In this document: positions 14,701 to 23,343 of the stretch, one piece after another
Layout of the letters: every line of letters starts with the position of its first letter
Position numbering within the stretch: the stretch's first letter is position 1
Source of the DNA: a virus
Direction: 5' to 3' (one strand)
Length of the DNA: 37,392 nucleotides
IMG/VR virus record: IMGVR_UViG_3300046167_000319
Span: 1 to 37,392 of that record
Translations under genes and position numbers: made by a program
The notes under the pieces: generated by a model
Told to the model about the DNA's origin: nothing
Seen by the model: only the letters and a program-made list of their open reading frames with translations
Database searches by the model: none

Positions 14701-14949
14701 TTAGTATTTATCTATTATTCCTTCTATATTCTTAAACCTCTCTTTTAGTTGATTCCTCATAAACGACCTTCTAACGCCATCATCTCTCTTTACTGTGTCT
14801 TTACATTCGGTAACTTTATCGAAGTAATGAGGTTGCTTTAAATCAAATGTAGAGATAGTTTCTACTACTCTATAGATTCTATTTGTATCTAAACATTTAA
14901 ACTTAACAAACCTAATACTTAACTTCTCGTCTAAAATATTCATATTCAA
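14701..14949 (-). CDS. Hypothetical protein
   Basis: 82 residues, minus strand, basic, beta-rich start (LSIRFVKFKCLDTNRIYRVVET) and a basic C-terminal helix (RRSFMRNQLKERFKN). First gene after the consensus promoter at 14961. Function unknown; possibly DNA binding from its charge. Confidence 0.6.
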   Translation of the reverse strand: MNMNILDEKLSIRFVKFKCLDTNRIYRVVETISTFDLKQPHYFDKVTECKDTVKRDDGVRRSFMRNQLKERFKNIEGIIDKY

Positions 14950-14960
14950 TCTATCTAATG

Positions 14961-14991
14961 CAAATATAGTTAAATTATTTAATCTGACAAA
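14961..14991 (-). promoter_or_regulatory. Bacteroidetes-type promoter, minus strand
   Basis: On the minus strand TTTG (14991-14988), a 19-nt spacer and TATATTTG (14968-14961), a full consensus match, 12 bp before the ATG at 14949. Because it has the host-type form it should be active early, unlike the late-type motif facing the other way at 15001. Confidence 0.8.
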
Positions 14992-15000
14992 AAAATTAAC

Positions 15001-15032
15001 ACAAAAAAAATAAATTAAGTTATCTTAGTATA
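15001..15032 (+). promoter_or_regulatory. Late-type promoter motif before the tail operon
   Basis: ACAAAA at 15001-15006 and AGTTATCTTAGTATA starting at 15018 (17 nt from start to start), 14 bp before the ATG at 15046. It should drive the tail operon 15046-23292, in which no other promoter is evident. Confidence 0.65.
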
Positions 15033-15045
15033 ACAATGTTTATTT

Positions 15046-15753
15046 ATGAGTGATTTTAGTTTTGAAGTACCTGCAACATTAAGAGGTATAAAATTAAACC
15101 AATGGCAAAGGTATATTGATATTTACGAGAAGAATAAAGACGCAGAAGATACTGAGTTTTTAGACAAGAAGCTTTTAAGCATCTTTTGTAATATTGATTT
15201 TAAGGATATAGACAAGTTAGGATTAGAGGTGTTTTATAGCACTATACAACACATTTCTGACTTACTTAATCAAAAGATAGATTTAGTTCAAAGGTTTAGC
15301 TTAAAAGGTACAGATGATGTTGTTGTAGAGTTTGGATTGATACCTAACTTTGATAAGATGAGTTATGGAGAGTTTATAGACTTAGAGAAGTATATGTTTG
15401 ACAATAAGAATTATCATAAGGCTATGGCAGTTCTTTACAGACCAATTAAGTTCAGGAGTAAAGATAAGTATCTTATACACGATTACAAGGGTACAGAGTA
15501 TATGGCTGATATAATGAGAGACGCTCCATTAGACGCTGCACTTAGTGCAAGGGTTTTTTTTTATCGTTTAGCGACAAAATTAGGGAATTATACGATGGCT
15601 TATACACTCAAAGAGTTGCAGAAGAAACAGGAGGGTCGGCAGGACAAGCTTTCGGTAGAAAATGGGGAGACTATCAAGCAATATTTACTCTCGCTAGAGA
15701 AGATGTTAGAAGAATCGGAGAGGTTACAAGACTCCCTTTACACCAATGCTTAA
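15046..15753 (+). CDS. Tail assembly chaperone-like protein (upstream frame)
   Basis: 235 residues. The core (VEFGLIPNFDKMSYGEFIDLEKYM, then HKAMAVLYRPIKFRSKDKYLI and ARVFFYRLATKLGNYTMAYTL) has the look of the first tail gene in Bacteroidetes siphophages. A run of nine T at 15554-15562 (codons GTT TTT TTT TAT) is a slippery site; a -1 slip enters an open frame to 15821 (see next entry). This arrangement is the hallmark of G/GT-type tail assembly chaperones, which coat the tape measure before tail tube polymerisation. First gene after a late-type promoter. Confidence 0.65.
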   Translation: MSDFSFEVPATLRGIKLNQWQRYIDIYEKNKDAEDTEFLDKKLLSIFCNIDFKDIDKLGLEVFYSTIQHISDLLNQKIDLVQRFSLKGTDDVVVEFGLIPNFDKMSYGEFIDLEKYMFDNKNYHKAMAVLYRPIKFRSKDKYLIHDYKGTEYMADIMRDAPLDAALSARVFFYRLATKLGNYTMAYTLKELQKKQEGRQDKLSVENGETIKQYLLSLEKMLEESERLQDSLYTNA

Positions 15754-15821
15754 TGTATTTGGAATTTGTAAAAGAGAAATCAGAATTAGAAAGTAGAATG
15801 TTAAAACAAAAAATGAGATGA
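15546..15821 (+). CDS. -1 frame extension of the tail chaperone (probable programmed frameshift)
   Basis: Frame 0 is open from 15546 to the TGA at 15819-15821 and overlaps the upstream frame for about 200 bp. It has no ATG before 15748, yet reads as a good protein: QAFGRKWGDYQAIFTLARED, then VRRIGEVTRLPLHQCLMYLEFV and a Glu/Lys helix. Entry by a -1 slip on the T9 run would make a longer chaperone of roughly 258 residues. Its stop overlaps the next start (ATGA at 15818). The slippery site and the product are inferred from sequence. Confidence 0.6.
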   Translation, partial: CKGFFLSFSDKIRELYDGLYTQRVAEETGGSAGQAFGRKWGDYQAIFTLAREDVRRIGEVTRLPLHQCLMYLEFVKEKSELESRMLKQKMR

Positions 15822-16276
15822 CACACGTTTACGACATATTAGAAATCATAAAGGATGAGTTACTAACAAGTCCATCAGTGAATACTGTTACTTATGGGGA
15901 TTTAAGTGAGGTTGATTTAGATAAGACTACTATATTTCCATTATCACATATGTTGATAGATAGTGCTAATTACAAAGAGAGAACAGTTGTTTTTAATATT
16001 AATCTACTTTGTGCAGATATAGTTGATTACAATACTAAAAAGGCTAACCACGAATTGTTTTATGGTAATGACAACTTACAAGACGTTATGAATACTCAAT
16101 TCCAAGTTATAAACTCTTTAATAATGAAGTTGATGAGAGGAGATTTATTTGAGATGAATTATCAAGTAACTACACAACCAACTGCAGAGCCATTTAAAGA
16201 GCGTTTTGGTAACGAATTAGCAGGTTGGGGAGTAAACATATCAATAGAAGTTCCTAATGGAATAAGCATCTGTTAA
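15818..16276 (+). CDS. Tail completion/terminator-like protein
   Basis: 152 residues. N-terminal helix (VYDILEIIKDELLTSPSVNT), then alternating strands and helices ending GWGVNISIEVPNGISIC. This size and pattern fit tail terminator or neck proteins that cap the tail tube. It lies between the chaperone and a gp10-like gene, as such proteins do. The family assignment is by position and overall pattern. Confidence 0.5.
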   Translation: MTHVYDILEIIKDELLTSPSVNTVTYGDLSEVDLDKTTIFPLSHMLIDSANYKERTVVFNINLLCADIVDYNTKKANHELFYGNDNLQDVMNTQFQVINSLIMKLMRGDLFEMNYQVTTQPTAEPFKERFGNELAGWGVNISIEVPNGISIC

Positions 16277-16812
16277 TGGAAGGAGAGAACTTAAAATTAG
16301 CTTTAAGAGAAGTAGGTAAGCTTATAAGAAAGAACTTAAAACAAAAGTTTAAGGAGAAAGACTTTTATGCTTCAGGCGACTTAGATAAGTCTTTTAAGTA
16401 TAGAGTTCAAGACAATGAGCTATACATCTTTGGGGAACAGTATGCAAATGCTCTGTCTGGAGGTATAAAGAATAAAGGTAAGTATAGCCACGATATGGCT
16501 GATAAGTTAGCTAAGTGGGCAAAGGATAAGGGTATGAGACCTGTATTTAGGTTATATGAGAAAGATGTTGATGGGAAGTATAAACCTACAGGTAAGTTTA
16601 GAAAAGTTTATAAAAGTAGTTGGAAGTCTTTAGGTCTTGTTTTAGCAAAAAGTATTGCAGAAAAAGGTATATCTAAAAGATATAAATACAAAGGTAATAA
16701 GTTTATAGAAGCTATTAAGAAAGAAACTAAAGAAGAGATAAAGAAAATATTAAAGGAAGGTTATAGAAAAGATATAGCTGCTCAATTAAAAACATTAAAA
16801 GCAATTAAGTAA
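16276..16812 (+). CDS. HK97 gp10-like head-tail joining protein
   Basis: 178 residues, very basic: an N-terminal helix (LKLALREVGKLIRKNLKQKF), then YASGDLDKSFKYRVQDNELYIFG and YANALSGGIKNKGK, the usual core of HK97 gp10-type neck proteins (helix, SGxLxxSxxY, beta strands, YAxxxxxG). Ends in a long Lys-rich helix. Start and stop overlap both neighbours by one base. Confidence 0.6.
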   Translation: MEGENLKLALREVGKLIRKNLKQKFKEKDFYASGDLDKSFKYRVQDNELYIFGEQYANALSGGIKNKGKYSHDMADKLAKWAKDKGMRPVFRLYEKDVDGKYKPTGKFRKVYKSSWKSLGLVLAKSIAEKGISKRYKYKGNKFIEAIKKETKEEIKKILKEGYRKDIAAQLKTLKAIK

Positions 16813-18713
16813 TGGCAAATGTATTATTAAGAAGTCCATACCATATTTCAGAAGATATTGGTTCAGATTTATCAGCTAAATTAGAAATCACAATAGATGG
16901 TACTTTACAGTACACAATAGTAAAGAATAAGACTTCAAGTTCTAATTACGTACTATTTGAGATTTCTGAATTAGTAAGAGATTATGTAGATATAACTTAT
17001 AATGGTAACATAAACGATTCTGATTTGAATGTAGTTGTAAGTTATGTACTATCTGTATATCCACAAATAAATGCAGGAGGGTCGGCAACAAGTTCAAGTA
17101 CTACAACTTTTTTAGGTGTTGATGGCTATGGTTATTTTGAGGATGGTTCTAATCCAAGTGCTACTCAAGGTTATATGCAATCAAACGATATTATATATAC
17201 TTTATATGGAGAAGATATACGAATACCAGTAGATAGAAATGAAATAAAAGAAGTTACATATTTATACAAAGGTTTACAAACATTTAATAAAGTAGTGCCT
17301 TCAAGTAGTACAGAAGTATTTGAATATATTGAAGCAACTGATAGTTTTAAAGAACGAGTAATAGAAGATGGTGGAACTTACGAAGAAGGTAGTTGTATAA
17401 ATTCTTTCTTACAAAACAATGATTTATATTTAGTTGATAAAGTAGTTTTGGAAACTGGTTCTGAATTGCTTAAAAATGGAAGTTTTGAGAATGATAGTTA
17501 TTGGAATATTCAACCAACAGATAATATTTCTAATGGTGCTTTGAATATAAGCGGAGCAGGTTCAAGAGTTTCAAGTAGTTTTGTACCTAAAGCAGGAAAT
17601 AAATATACTGTTACATTTGAAATAACATCTTACACTTCTGGTTCAATAGCTGCGTTTACTAGTTCTGGTGGGGTTAATATAAGTGGTTCGCTTAATGAAG
17701 TTGGTGTATATACATACACTTTTACTCAAGGGGTAACTGGAAATAATAGATTTAATTTTTATACAAGTACTGGTTTTGTTGGTTCTATTGATAATGTATC
17801 TATAAAAGCAGAAGGTACTGAATTAATACCAAGTATAGATTTAACAAGTTATAGCAATGGCGTTGGTTGGTTTGCTAGTGGCAATACTCCTGCTAATACA
17901 ATTAGAACGAGTAATGTAGCTTCTCCTATTGGAGATGCATCAGCATATAACGTAACAAGTCCTTCTGGTAATGGAGGATATGTATCTACAACTGGAATTC
18001 AAGGAACAGATGGGGAAAAGGTTACTATATCTGTTTTTCTTAAAGGAACTGGAGATGTTCAAATTAAACTTCAAGAATTAGGGGATGATTATACAAACTA
18101 CTTTACCGAAACAATAACAATGACAAGTAATTGGGTTGAACACAAAGTTTCTGGGATTAAAGCAAGAGATGGGAATCCTTCAAGAATGGTTATAAGGTCA
18201 GCTGGAACAAGTGCTTTAGATGTTGATATTTGGCATCCTTCAGTAAGATTACCAGAAACTAAAATAGTAGATGTAGTAACGTTAGATGAATGTAAATACG
18301 AGCCTAAGAAGGTTAGCTTTATTAATCGTTGGGGTGCTTTACAAGACTTATGGTTCTTTAAGAAGTCAGTTGAGAGTATGAATGTTGAGAAAGAGTCTTA
18401 TAAGTCTAATATATTAGGTTATGATGGTACATACAGTACAAGTAATCACGTAAACAGAGATTTTAACGTAGTAGGTAAAGAGTCAGTTACATTAAGTAGT
18501 GGTTTCTTAGATGAAGAGTACAACAAAGTGTTTAAGGAGATGATGTTGTCTGAAAAGGTATGGATTACAAATGTTACTGAATCAGGAGAGCAAGTTTTAC
18601 CAATTAATGTTAAAACAGGAGATATTACTTACAAGACTTCTTTAAACGACAAATTAGTACAATATACAATACAGTTTGATAAATCATACGATACTATAAA
18701 CAATATTAGATAG
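16812..18713 (+). CDS. Tail structural protein with inserted carbohydrate-binding-like domains
   Basis: 633 residues. N-terminal part (to about 217) and C-terminal part (from about 484: DECKYEPKKVSFINRWGALQ and on) look like one tail protein. Between them is an insert of about 265 residues with a CenC-like CBM start (ELLKNGSFENDSYWNIQ), a jelly-roll pattern, then a second module (ISVFLKGTGDVQIKLQE, VEHKVSGIKA). Such modules bind sugars and could add host-surface contact to a tail protein. The insert is rich in Ser, Gly, Thr and Asn, unlike its flanks. The gene is tightly packed between neighbours. Confidence 0.65.
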   Translation: MANVLLRSPYHISEDIGSDLSAKLEITIDGTLQYTIVKNKTSSSNYVLFEISELVRDYVDITYNGNINDSDLNVVVSYVLSVYPQINAGGSATSSSTTTFLGVDGYGYFEDGSNPSATQGYMQSNDIIYTLYGEDIRIPVDRNEIKEVTYLYKGLQTFNKVVPSSSTEVFEYIEATDSFKERVIEDGGTYEEGSCINSFLQNNDLYLVDKVVLETGSELLKNGSFENDSYWNIQPTDNISNGALNISGAGSRVSSSFVPKAGNKYTVTFEITSYTSGSIAAFTSSGGVNISGSLNEVGVYTYTFTQGVTGNNRFNFYTSTGFVGSIDNVSIKAEGTELIPSIDLTSYSNGVGWFASGNTPANTIRTSNVASPIGDASAYNVTSPSGNGGYVSTTGIQGTDGEKVTISVFLKGTGDVQIKLQELGDDYTNYFTETITMTSNWVEHKVSGIKARDGNPSRMVIRSAGTSALDVDIWHPSVRLPETKIVDVVTLDECKYEPKKVSFINRWGALQDLWFFKKSVESMNVEKESYKSNILGYDGTYSTSNHVNRDFNVVGKESVTLSSGFLDEEYNKVFKEMMLSEKVWITNVTESGEQVLPINVKTGDITYKTSLNDKLVQYTIQFDKSYDTINNIR

Positions 18714-20798
18714 ATGCAGGAAATACAATTATACATAAAAGACCAAAGAGTTGATATGTTTGAGAAACAAAGCATAACTATAACAGATACTCTTAAGAAC
18801 GTTAAAGATATTAACAAGGTATTTACTGAATATTCTCAAACATTTTCTATTCCTGCAAGCAAAACAAATAATAAAGTATTTAAGCATTATTATAATAGTG
18901 ATATTGTTGGTGGATTTGATTCAAGAATAAGAGTTACTGCTAAAATAGAATTAAACTCAGTATTATTTAAAGAAGGTTATATTAAATTAGAGGGAGTTGA
19001 TTTAAGAAATAATAATCCTCATACTTATAGGATAACATTCTTTGGAAATACTGTTACTTTAAAAGAAACTTTAGGAGATGATAAATTACTAGAATTAAAT
19101 ACTTTAACCGATTTAAACAAAACATATGATGCTTCAAATGTAAAAGATTCTTTACAAGATGACCCAACTACAAATGATATTATTGTTCCATTAATTACGC
19201 ATACACAAAGGTTAAGTTTTGATTCTCATAGTTCAGCAAATGACCCCGGGAATATAGCTTATGACCAAGGACATCCTCACGGAGTTTTATATTCAGAATT
19301 AAAATATGCAATTAGATTGCATAAAATAATTGAAGCAATAGAGGATAAATATAGTCTATCTTTTAGTAATGATTTCTTTGTAAATACGAATGCACCTTAT
19401 TATAATCTTTTTATGTGGTTGCATAGAAAGAAAGGAGATGTTAAAAATTTAAATAAAGATGTAAATCCCCCTTCTTTAATTAGTGGTTGGGCAATATCTA
19501 GTGATTCAAGTACACAAACTGAAATGAGTACATCTTCAGTTTTTCGTATTTACGGAGAACGATATTATTACTCTGTAGTTAATTTTATTGCTACTCCAAA
19601 TAGTGCCTATGATGATGTTGAATATACAGTTTTAATTTATTTTAACGGCAGTCAAGTTTATAGTACTGGTACTATTACTGGTTCTAAAACTATTGGACAA
19701 ACTAATTTTTTTAATGATAATGGTGAAGGTAATTATTCTGTGTATATGCAATCAGATTCAACTATTGTTTTTGACACTATTCAATGGTCCGTAGAGTACG
19801 AACAAGAAGGTTATTATAATGATTTTTATTTTAATTATAAAACCTATACATTATCTAATTATCAATACACAAGTACTTTTGAATTTGATATTACTCAACA
19901 AATACCAGATATAAAAATAATTGATTTTTTAAGTGGGTTATTTAAAATGTTTAATCTTGTAGCATATATTGAAAGAGATAAAACAGAAATAACAGTTAAA
20001 ACTTTAGATAGTTTTTATTCTAGTCCTTCTGATGATTCTCCTTATGATATAAGTAAATATATAGATGTAAGTAGTAGTCAAGTAAATTCTGTTTTACCTT
20101 ATCGTGAAATAAATTTTAAACACGAAGATACAAAAACATTTTTAGCTGCAAGACACACTCAAATAACTGGTCAGAATTGGGGAGAATCACAGTTTAAATC
20201 TACAGGAGAAAATGGGGAAAAATTAGATGGTAGTATTTATAAAGTAAAAACGCCATTTGCACAAATGAAATACGAAAGATTAATTGATGAAAATACAAAT
20301 AATGGAGATGGTGTAACAACTGCACAATATGGTTATTTTGTAGACGATAATCAATCTTCTTATATCGGCAAACCTTTATTGTTTTATCCAATAAGAGTAA
20401 CAAGCGGAAATCAAATAGCTTTTTTAAATTCTCCAACAAGTCAAACATCTATTGACAGTTACATTATACCTTCAAATAGTGTTGCTTTATCTTCTGCAAC
20501 AAGTTCTTATACTATGAATTTTAGTAAAGAACCAAATGAATGGGGTGATTTAGAAGAGCCAATAGATGATGGATTTGATAATTCATTATTTGAAGCATAT
20601 TATAAAAATTATATTACAAGTGTATTTAATCCATTAAACAGACTTACTAAAGTAACTGCTTATTTACCATCAAAGATACTTTTAAAATACACATTGGCTG
20701 ATAGGTTTATAGTTTCAGGTAGGAGCTATAAGATAAACTCAATAAAAACAGATTTTTATACAGGTAAATCTGAAATAGAATTATTAAGCGACATATAA
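18714..20798 (+). CDS. Large tail/baseplate protein
   Basis: 694 residues. The N-terminus (IQLYIKDQRVDMFEKQSI, then TDTLKNVKDINKVFTEYSQT) matches a pattern I know from large tail proteins of Bacteroidetes siphophages, likely distal tail/hub components. The rest is beta-rich with many Tyr, Ser and Asn, and the end (LADRFIVSGRSYKINSIKTD) is again typical. Lies between the CBM-bearing protein and the tape measure. The exact place in the virion is not shown by sequence. Confidence 0.6.
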   Translation: MQEIQLYIKDQRVDMFEKQSITITDTLKNVKDINKVFTEYSQTFSIPASKTNNKVFKHYYNSDIVGGFDSRIRVTAKIELNSVLFKEGYIKLEGVDLRNNNPHTYRITFFGNTVTLKETLGDDKLLELNTLTDLNKTYDASNVKDSLQDDPTTNDIIVPLITHTQRLSFDSHSSANDPGNIAYDQGHPHGVLYSELKYAIRLHKIIEAIEDKYSLSFSNDFFVNTNAPYYNLFMWLHRKKGDVKNLNKDVNPPSLISGWAISSDSSTQTEMSTSSVFRIYGERYYYSVVNFIATPNSAYDDVEYTVLIYFNGSQVYSTGTITGSKTIGQTNFFNDNGEGNYSVYMQSDSTIVFDTIQWSVEYEQEGYYNDFYFNYKTYTLSNYQYTSTFEFDITQQIPDIKIIDFLSGLFKMFNLVAYIERDKTEITVKTLDSFYSSPSDDSPYDISKYIDVSSSQVNSVLPYREINFKHEDTKTFLAARHTQITGQNWGESQFKSTGENGEKLDGSIYKVKTPFAQMKYERLIDENTNNGDGVTTAQYGYFVDDNQSSYIGKPLLFYPIRVTSGNQIAFLNSPTSQTSIDSYIIPSNSVALSSATSSYTMNFSKEPNEWGDLEEPIDDGFDNSLFEAYYKNYITSVFNPLNRLTKVTAYLPSKILLKYTLADRFIVSGRSYKINSIKTDFYTGKSEIELLSDI

Positions 20799-20944
20799 TG
20801 ATAAGAGAAACATTAGAATTACTAAGAAACAACGAGTGGTTAATAGAAGATAAGGATATTAATATAGCTAAAGGACTATATGAATTACCTTCAAGTTTTA
20901 GAGAGTTAAAAACAAGTATAAAAAGAAAAAAACTAATAAGATAA
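20798..20944 (+). CDS. Small hypothetical protein
   Basis: 48 residues: MIRETLELLRNNEWLIEDKD, then a basic end (KTSIKRKKLIR). Start and stop overlap both neighbours by one base (TAATG twice), strong evidence of translational coupling and so of coding. Position just before the tape measure suggests a small tail-assembly factor. Confidence 0.55.
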   Translation: MIRETLELLRNNEWLIEDKDINIAKGLYELPSSFRELKTSIKRKKLIR

Positions 20945-23292
20945 TGGCTGAGGAAAGTAAAATTTTTTATAGAGTAATAGTACACGGAGAAGAAGGTTTG
21001 GCAACTATTCAGAAAATGAATGGTCAGTTTGTAAAAACGAAAGTACCTGTAGAGAATTTAAATCAAGAATTAGATAAATTAAATGGAACTTTATCTCTAA
21101 CTACAAGTCAGGCTGGTAGGCAAATGGCTAAGTTCAAGAAGTTAAGAGGAGATGTTCAGATTAACTCTAAAGAATATCAGAACTTAACTAAGAGTATGAG
21201 GATGTATCAAAAGCAAATTGATATGTCTACAGGAGCTACAGGGTCAGCTTCATCTGCTGCAATGGAACTTGGAAGGGTTGTCTCTGATATGCCTTATGGT
21301 ATTCGAGGTGTTGCGAATAACTTATCTCAGTTCGCTTCCCAAATGGCTTATGCTACTAAATCTACAGGTAGTCTTAAATTAGCAGTAAAAGATTTATTTC
21401 AAGCTTTAAGTGGTCCTTTAGGTATATTATTAGTTATTCAAGCAGTTATAGCTGCATTTGACAAATGGTCTGTTGCTAAAAAGGAAGCTAAAGAAGCTTC
21501 TGAAAAACTTAATAAAGCATTAAAGGAAGAAGTTGCAACACTTCAAGGTTTTGATGCCGTTTTAAAAAATGTAAACTCAACAATAGAGGACAGAAATAAT
21601 GCTATAATATCAGCTTCTATTAAGAGTAAGGATTTTAAAGAAGCATTGAAAGGCACAAATGGCTCATTAAGTGAACAAGAAAGAGCAATAAGGGATGTTA
21701 TAAACGCAAAGAAAGACCAAATAACTTTAGATGAAAAATTAATTAAGCTTAATAAATTAAACGAACAACTTAAAGATGAGGTTAGAGGTTTAGATGAATT
21801 AAAGGAAAAATTATCAGAATTAAAGGCACAGAGAAAAGAGGAATTAAAAGGTGTTGGAGCTGATAGAGCAAGAGCTATAATTTTATCTTATGAAAAAGAA
21901 ATTAGCTATTTAGATGACACTATAGTTAAACTTGAAGATAGAAAAGGTTTAATGAAAGAGATTACAGACCTCTATGTTATTCCGAGAGAAGTAATTAAGG
22001 GTTCTGTCGAATGGTATAAGAAAGAAATATCTTTAGCTGAACAAAAAAGAGACCAAATTTCTAAAGACAATATAGTTTATAAAGAACAGGAAGAGATAGT
22101 TAAGAATCTTAAAAAAGAGCTAGAAGCTATAACAGGTGTAGATGGTGGAAAAACTAAATTATTAGAATTTGAACCTTTTGATGAAACTGCAGAAAGATAT
22201 GAAGACGAACTAAGTAAACTAAACGAAAAAACAGAATTATTAGACGCTAAAAGTGAAGTAGAGAAATTAGAGATAAAAAAGAAATATCATTTAGCTCGAT
22301 TAGAAGCTCAACACCAAGAACATATAGAAAAGTACGAGCAAACTGCTGCTGAATATAGAGCTGACTTAGAGCTTTTCTTTAAACAAGAAGTGGCACGTAC
22401 AGAAATGACTCAAGAAGATGCTGATAAGAGATTAGCTATTTTTGATTCAAATACTAAAACACAAATTAGAAAATCTGAAGAGAGTTTCGGTGTTTTAATG
22501 GATATAACAAAATCTTATTATAATAATAGAATAACAGAGGCTAATTTCGCAGGTCAAAAGTTAATTGGAGATGGTAAAACACACGCTCAAAAAGAACAAG
22601 AAGACCTTATAAGACATTTAAAAACTAAAGCTGATTTATATAAATCTTATTCTGACACAGTTAAAGATGTTTTAAGTAGTATAGGAGACTTTGTTAGTGC
22701 TGAATTTGAAAGAGAATTAACTGTTGAGGAAAATAGAAATAACGAAACAAACAAAATTCTAAACGATAGATTACTTAATGAAAACCTATCTAAAGACCAA
22801 AGAGCTGATATTCAAAATCAAATAGCTCAAAATGATGAGAAATTAAGAATAAAAAAAGAACAAATAGCTCGTAAACAATTTAATGTAGAGAAAGCATTTA
22901 AAATAGGTATGGCTATAGCAGATACTGCTTCATCAGCATTAAAAGCTTACTCTTCTCAATTAAGTCCGTTTGATTTAACATCTCCTATAAGAGCTTTGGC
23001 AGCAGCTAAAGTGGCAACTGCTTTTGGTTTAGCGAATGTAGCTATGATTGCAAGAACTAAATTTCAGTCTTCACCACCATCAACACCTGCTAACGCAAGT
23101 CTTGGTAGTAGTGGAGGTACAACTGAACGTGCAGAGCCTTCGTTTAATGTAGTAGGTGGTTCTAGGGAGAATCAGTTATTAACTGCTATTCAATCTCAAT
23201 TTGACAAACCATTAAAAGCCTATGTTGTTTCAACTGAAGTTACAGACCAGCAACAATTAGATAGTGTTATTGTAAATACGGCAGGTACTTAA
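20944..23292 (+). CDS. Tail tape measure protein
   Basis: 782 residues, the longest gene. A hydrophobic stretch near residue 160 (GPLGILLVIQAVIAAF), then a long charged helical region with many Lys/Glu heptads, and a small-residue-rich part near the C-terminus (ASSALKAYSSQLSPFD, then IRALAAAKVATAFGLANVA). This is the usual make-up of tape measure proteins, which set tail length and help DNA entry. Last gene of the tail transcript; a new late motif follows at 23299. Confidence 0.85.
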   Translation: MAEESKIFYRVIVHGEEGLATIQKMNGQFVKTKVPVENLNQELDKLNGTLSLTTSQAGRQMAKFKKLRGDVQINSKEYQNLTKSMRMYQKQIDMSTGATGSASSAAMELGRVVSDMPYGIRGVANNLSQFASQMAYATKSTGSLKLAVKDLFQALSGPLGILLVIQAVIAAFDKWSVAKKEAKEASEKLNKALKEEVATLQGFDAVLKNVNSTIEDRNNAIISASIKSKDFKEALKGTNGSLSEQERAIRDVINAKKDQITLDEKLIKLNKLNEQLKDEVRGLDELKEKLSELKAQRKEELKGVGADRARAIILSYEKEISYLDDTIVKLEDRKGLMKEITDLYVIPREVIKGSVEWYKKEISLAEQKRDQISKDNIVYKEQEEIVKNLKKELEAITGVDGGKTKLLEFEPFDETAERYEDELSKLNEKTELLDAKSEVEKLEIKKKYHLARLEAQHQEHIEKYEQTAAEYRADLELFFKQEVARTEMTQEDADKRLAIFDSNTKTQIRKSEESFGVLMDITKSYYNNRITEANFAGQKLIGDGKTHAQKEQEDLIRHLKTKADLYKSYSDTVKDVLSSIGDFVSAEFERELTVEENRNNETNKILNDRLLNENLSKDQRADIQNQIAQNDEKLRIKKEQIARKQFNVEKAFKIGMAIADTASSALKAYSSQLSPFDLTSPIRALAAAKVATAFGLANVAMIARTKFQSSPPSTPANASLGSSGGTTERAEPSFNVVGGSRENQLLTAIQSQFDKPLKAYVVSTEVTDQQQLDSVIVNTAGT

Positions 23293-23298
23293 AATAAA

Positions 23299-23331
23299 AC
23301 AGAATAAAACAAAAAAAGTTATCATAGTATA
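23299..23331 (+). promoter_or_regulatory. Late-type promoter motif before the head operon
   Basis: ACAGAA at 23299-23304 and AGTTATCATAGTATA at 23317-23331 (18 nt start to start), 12 bp before the protease ATG at 23344. Confidence 0.65.
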
Positions 23332-23343
23332 AATAAATTAAAT

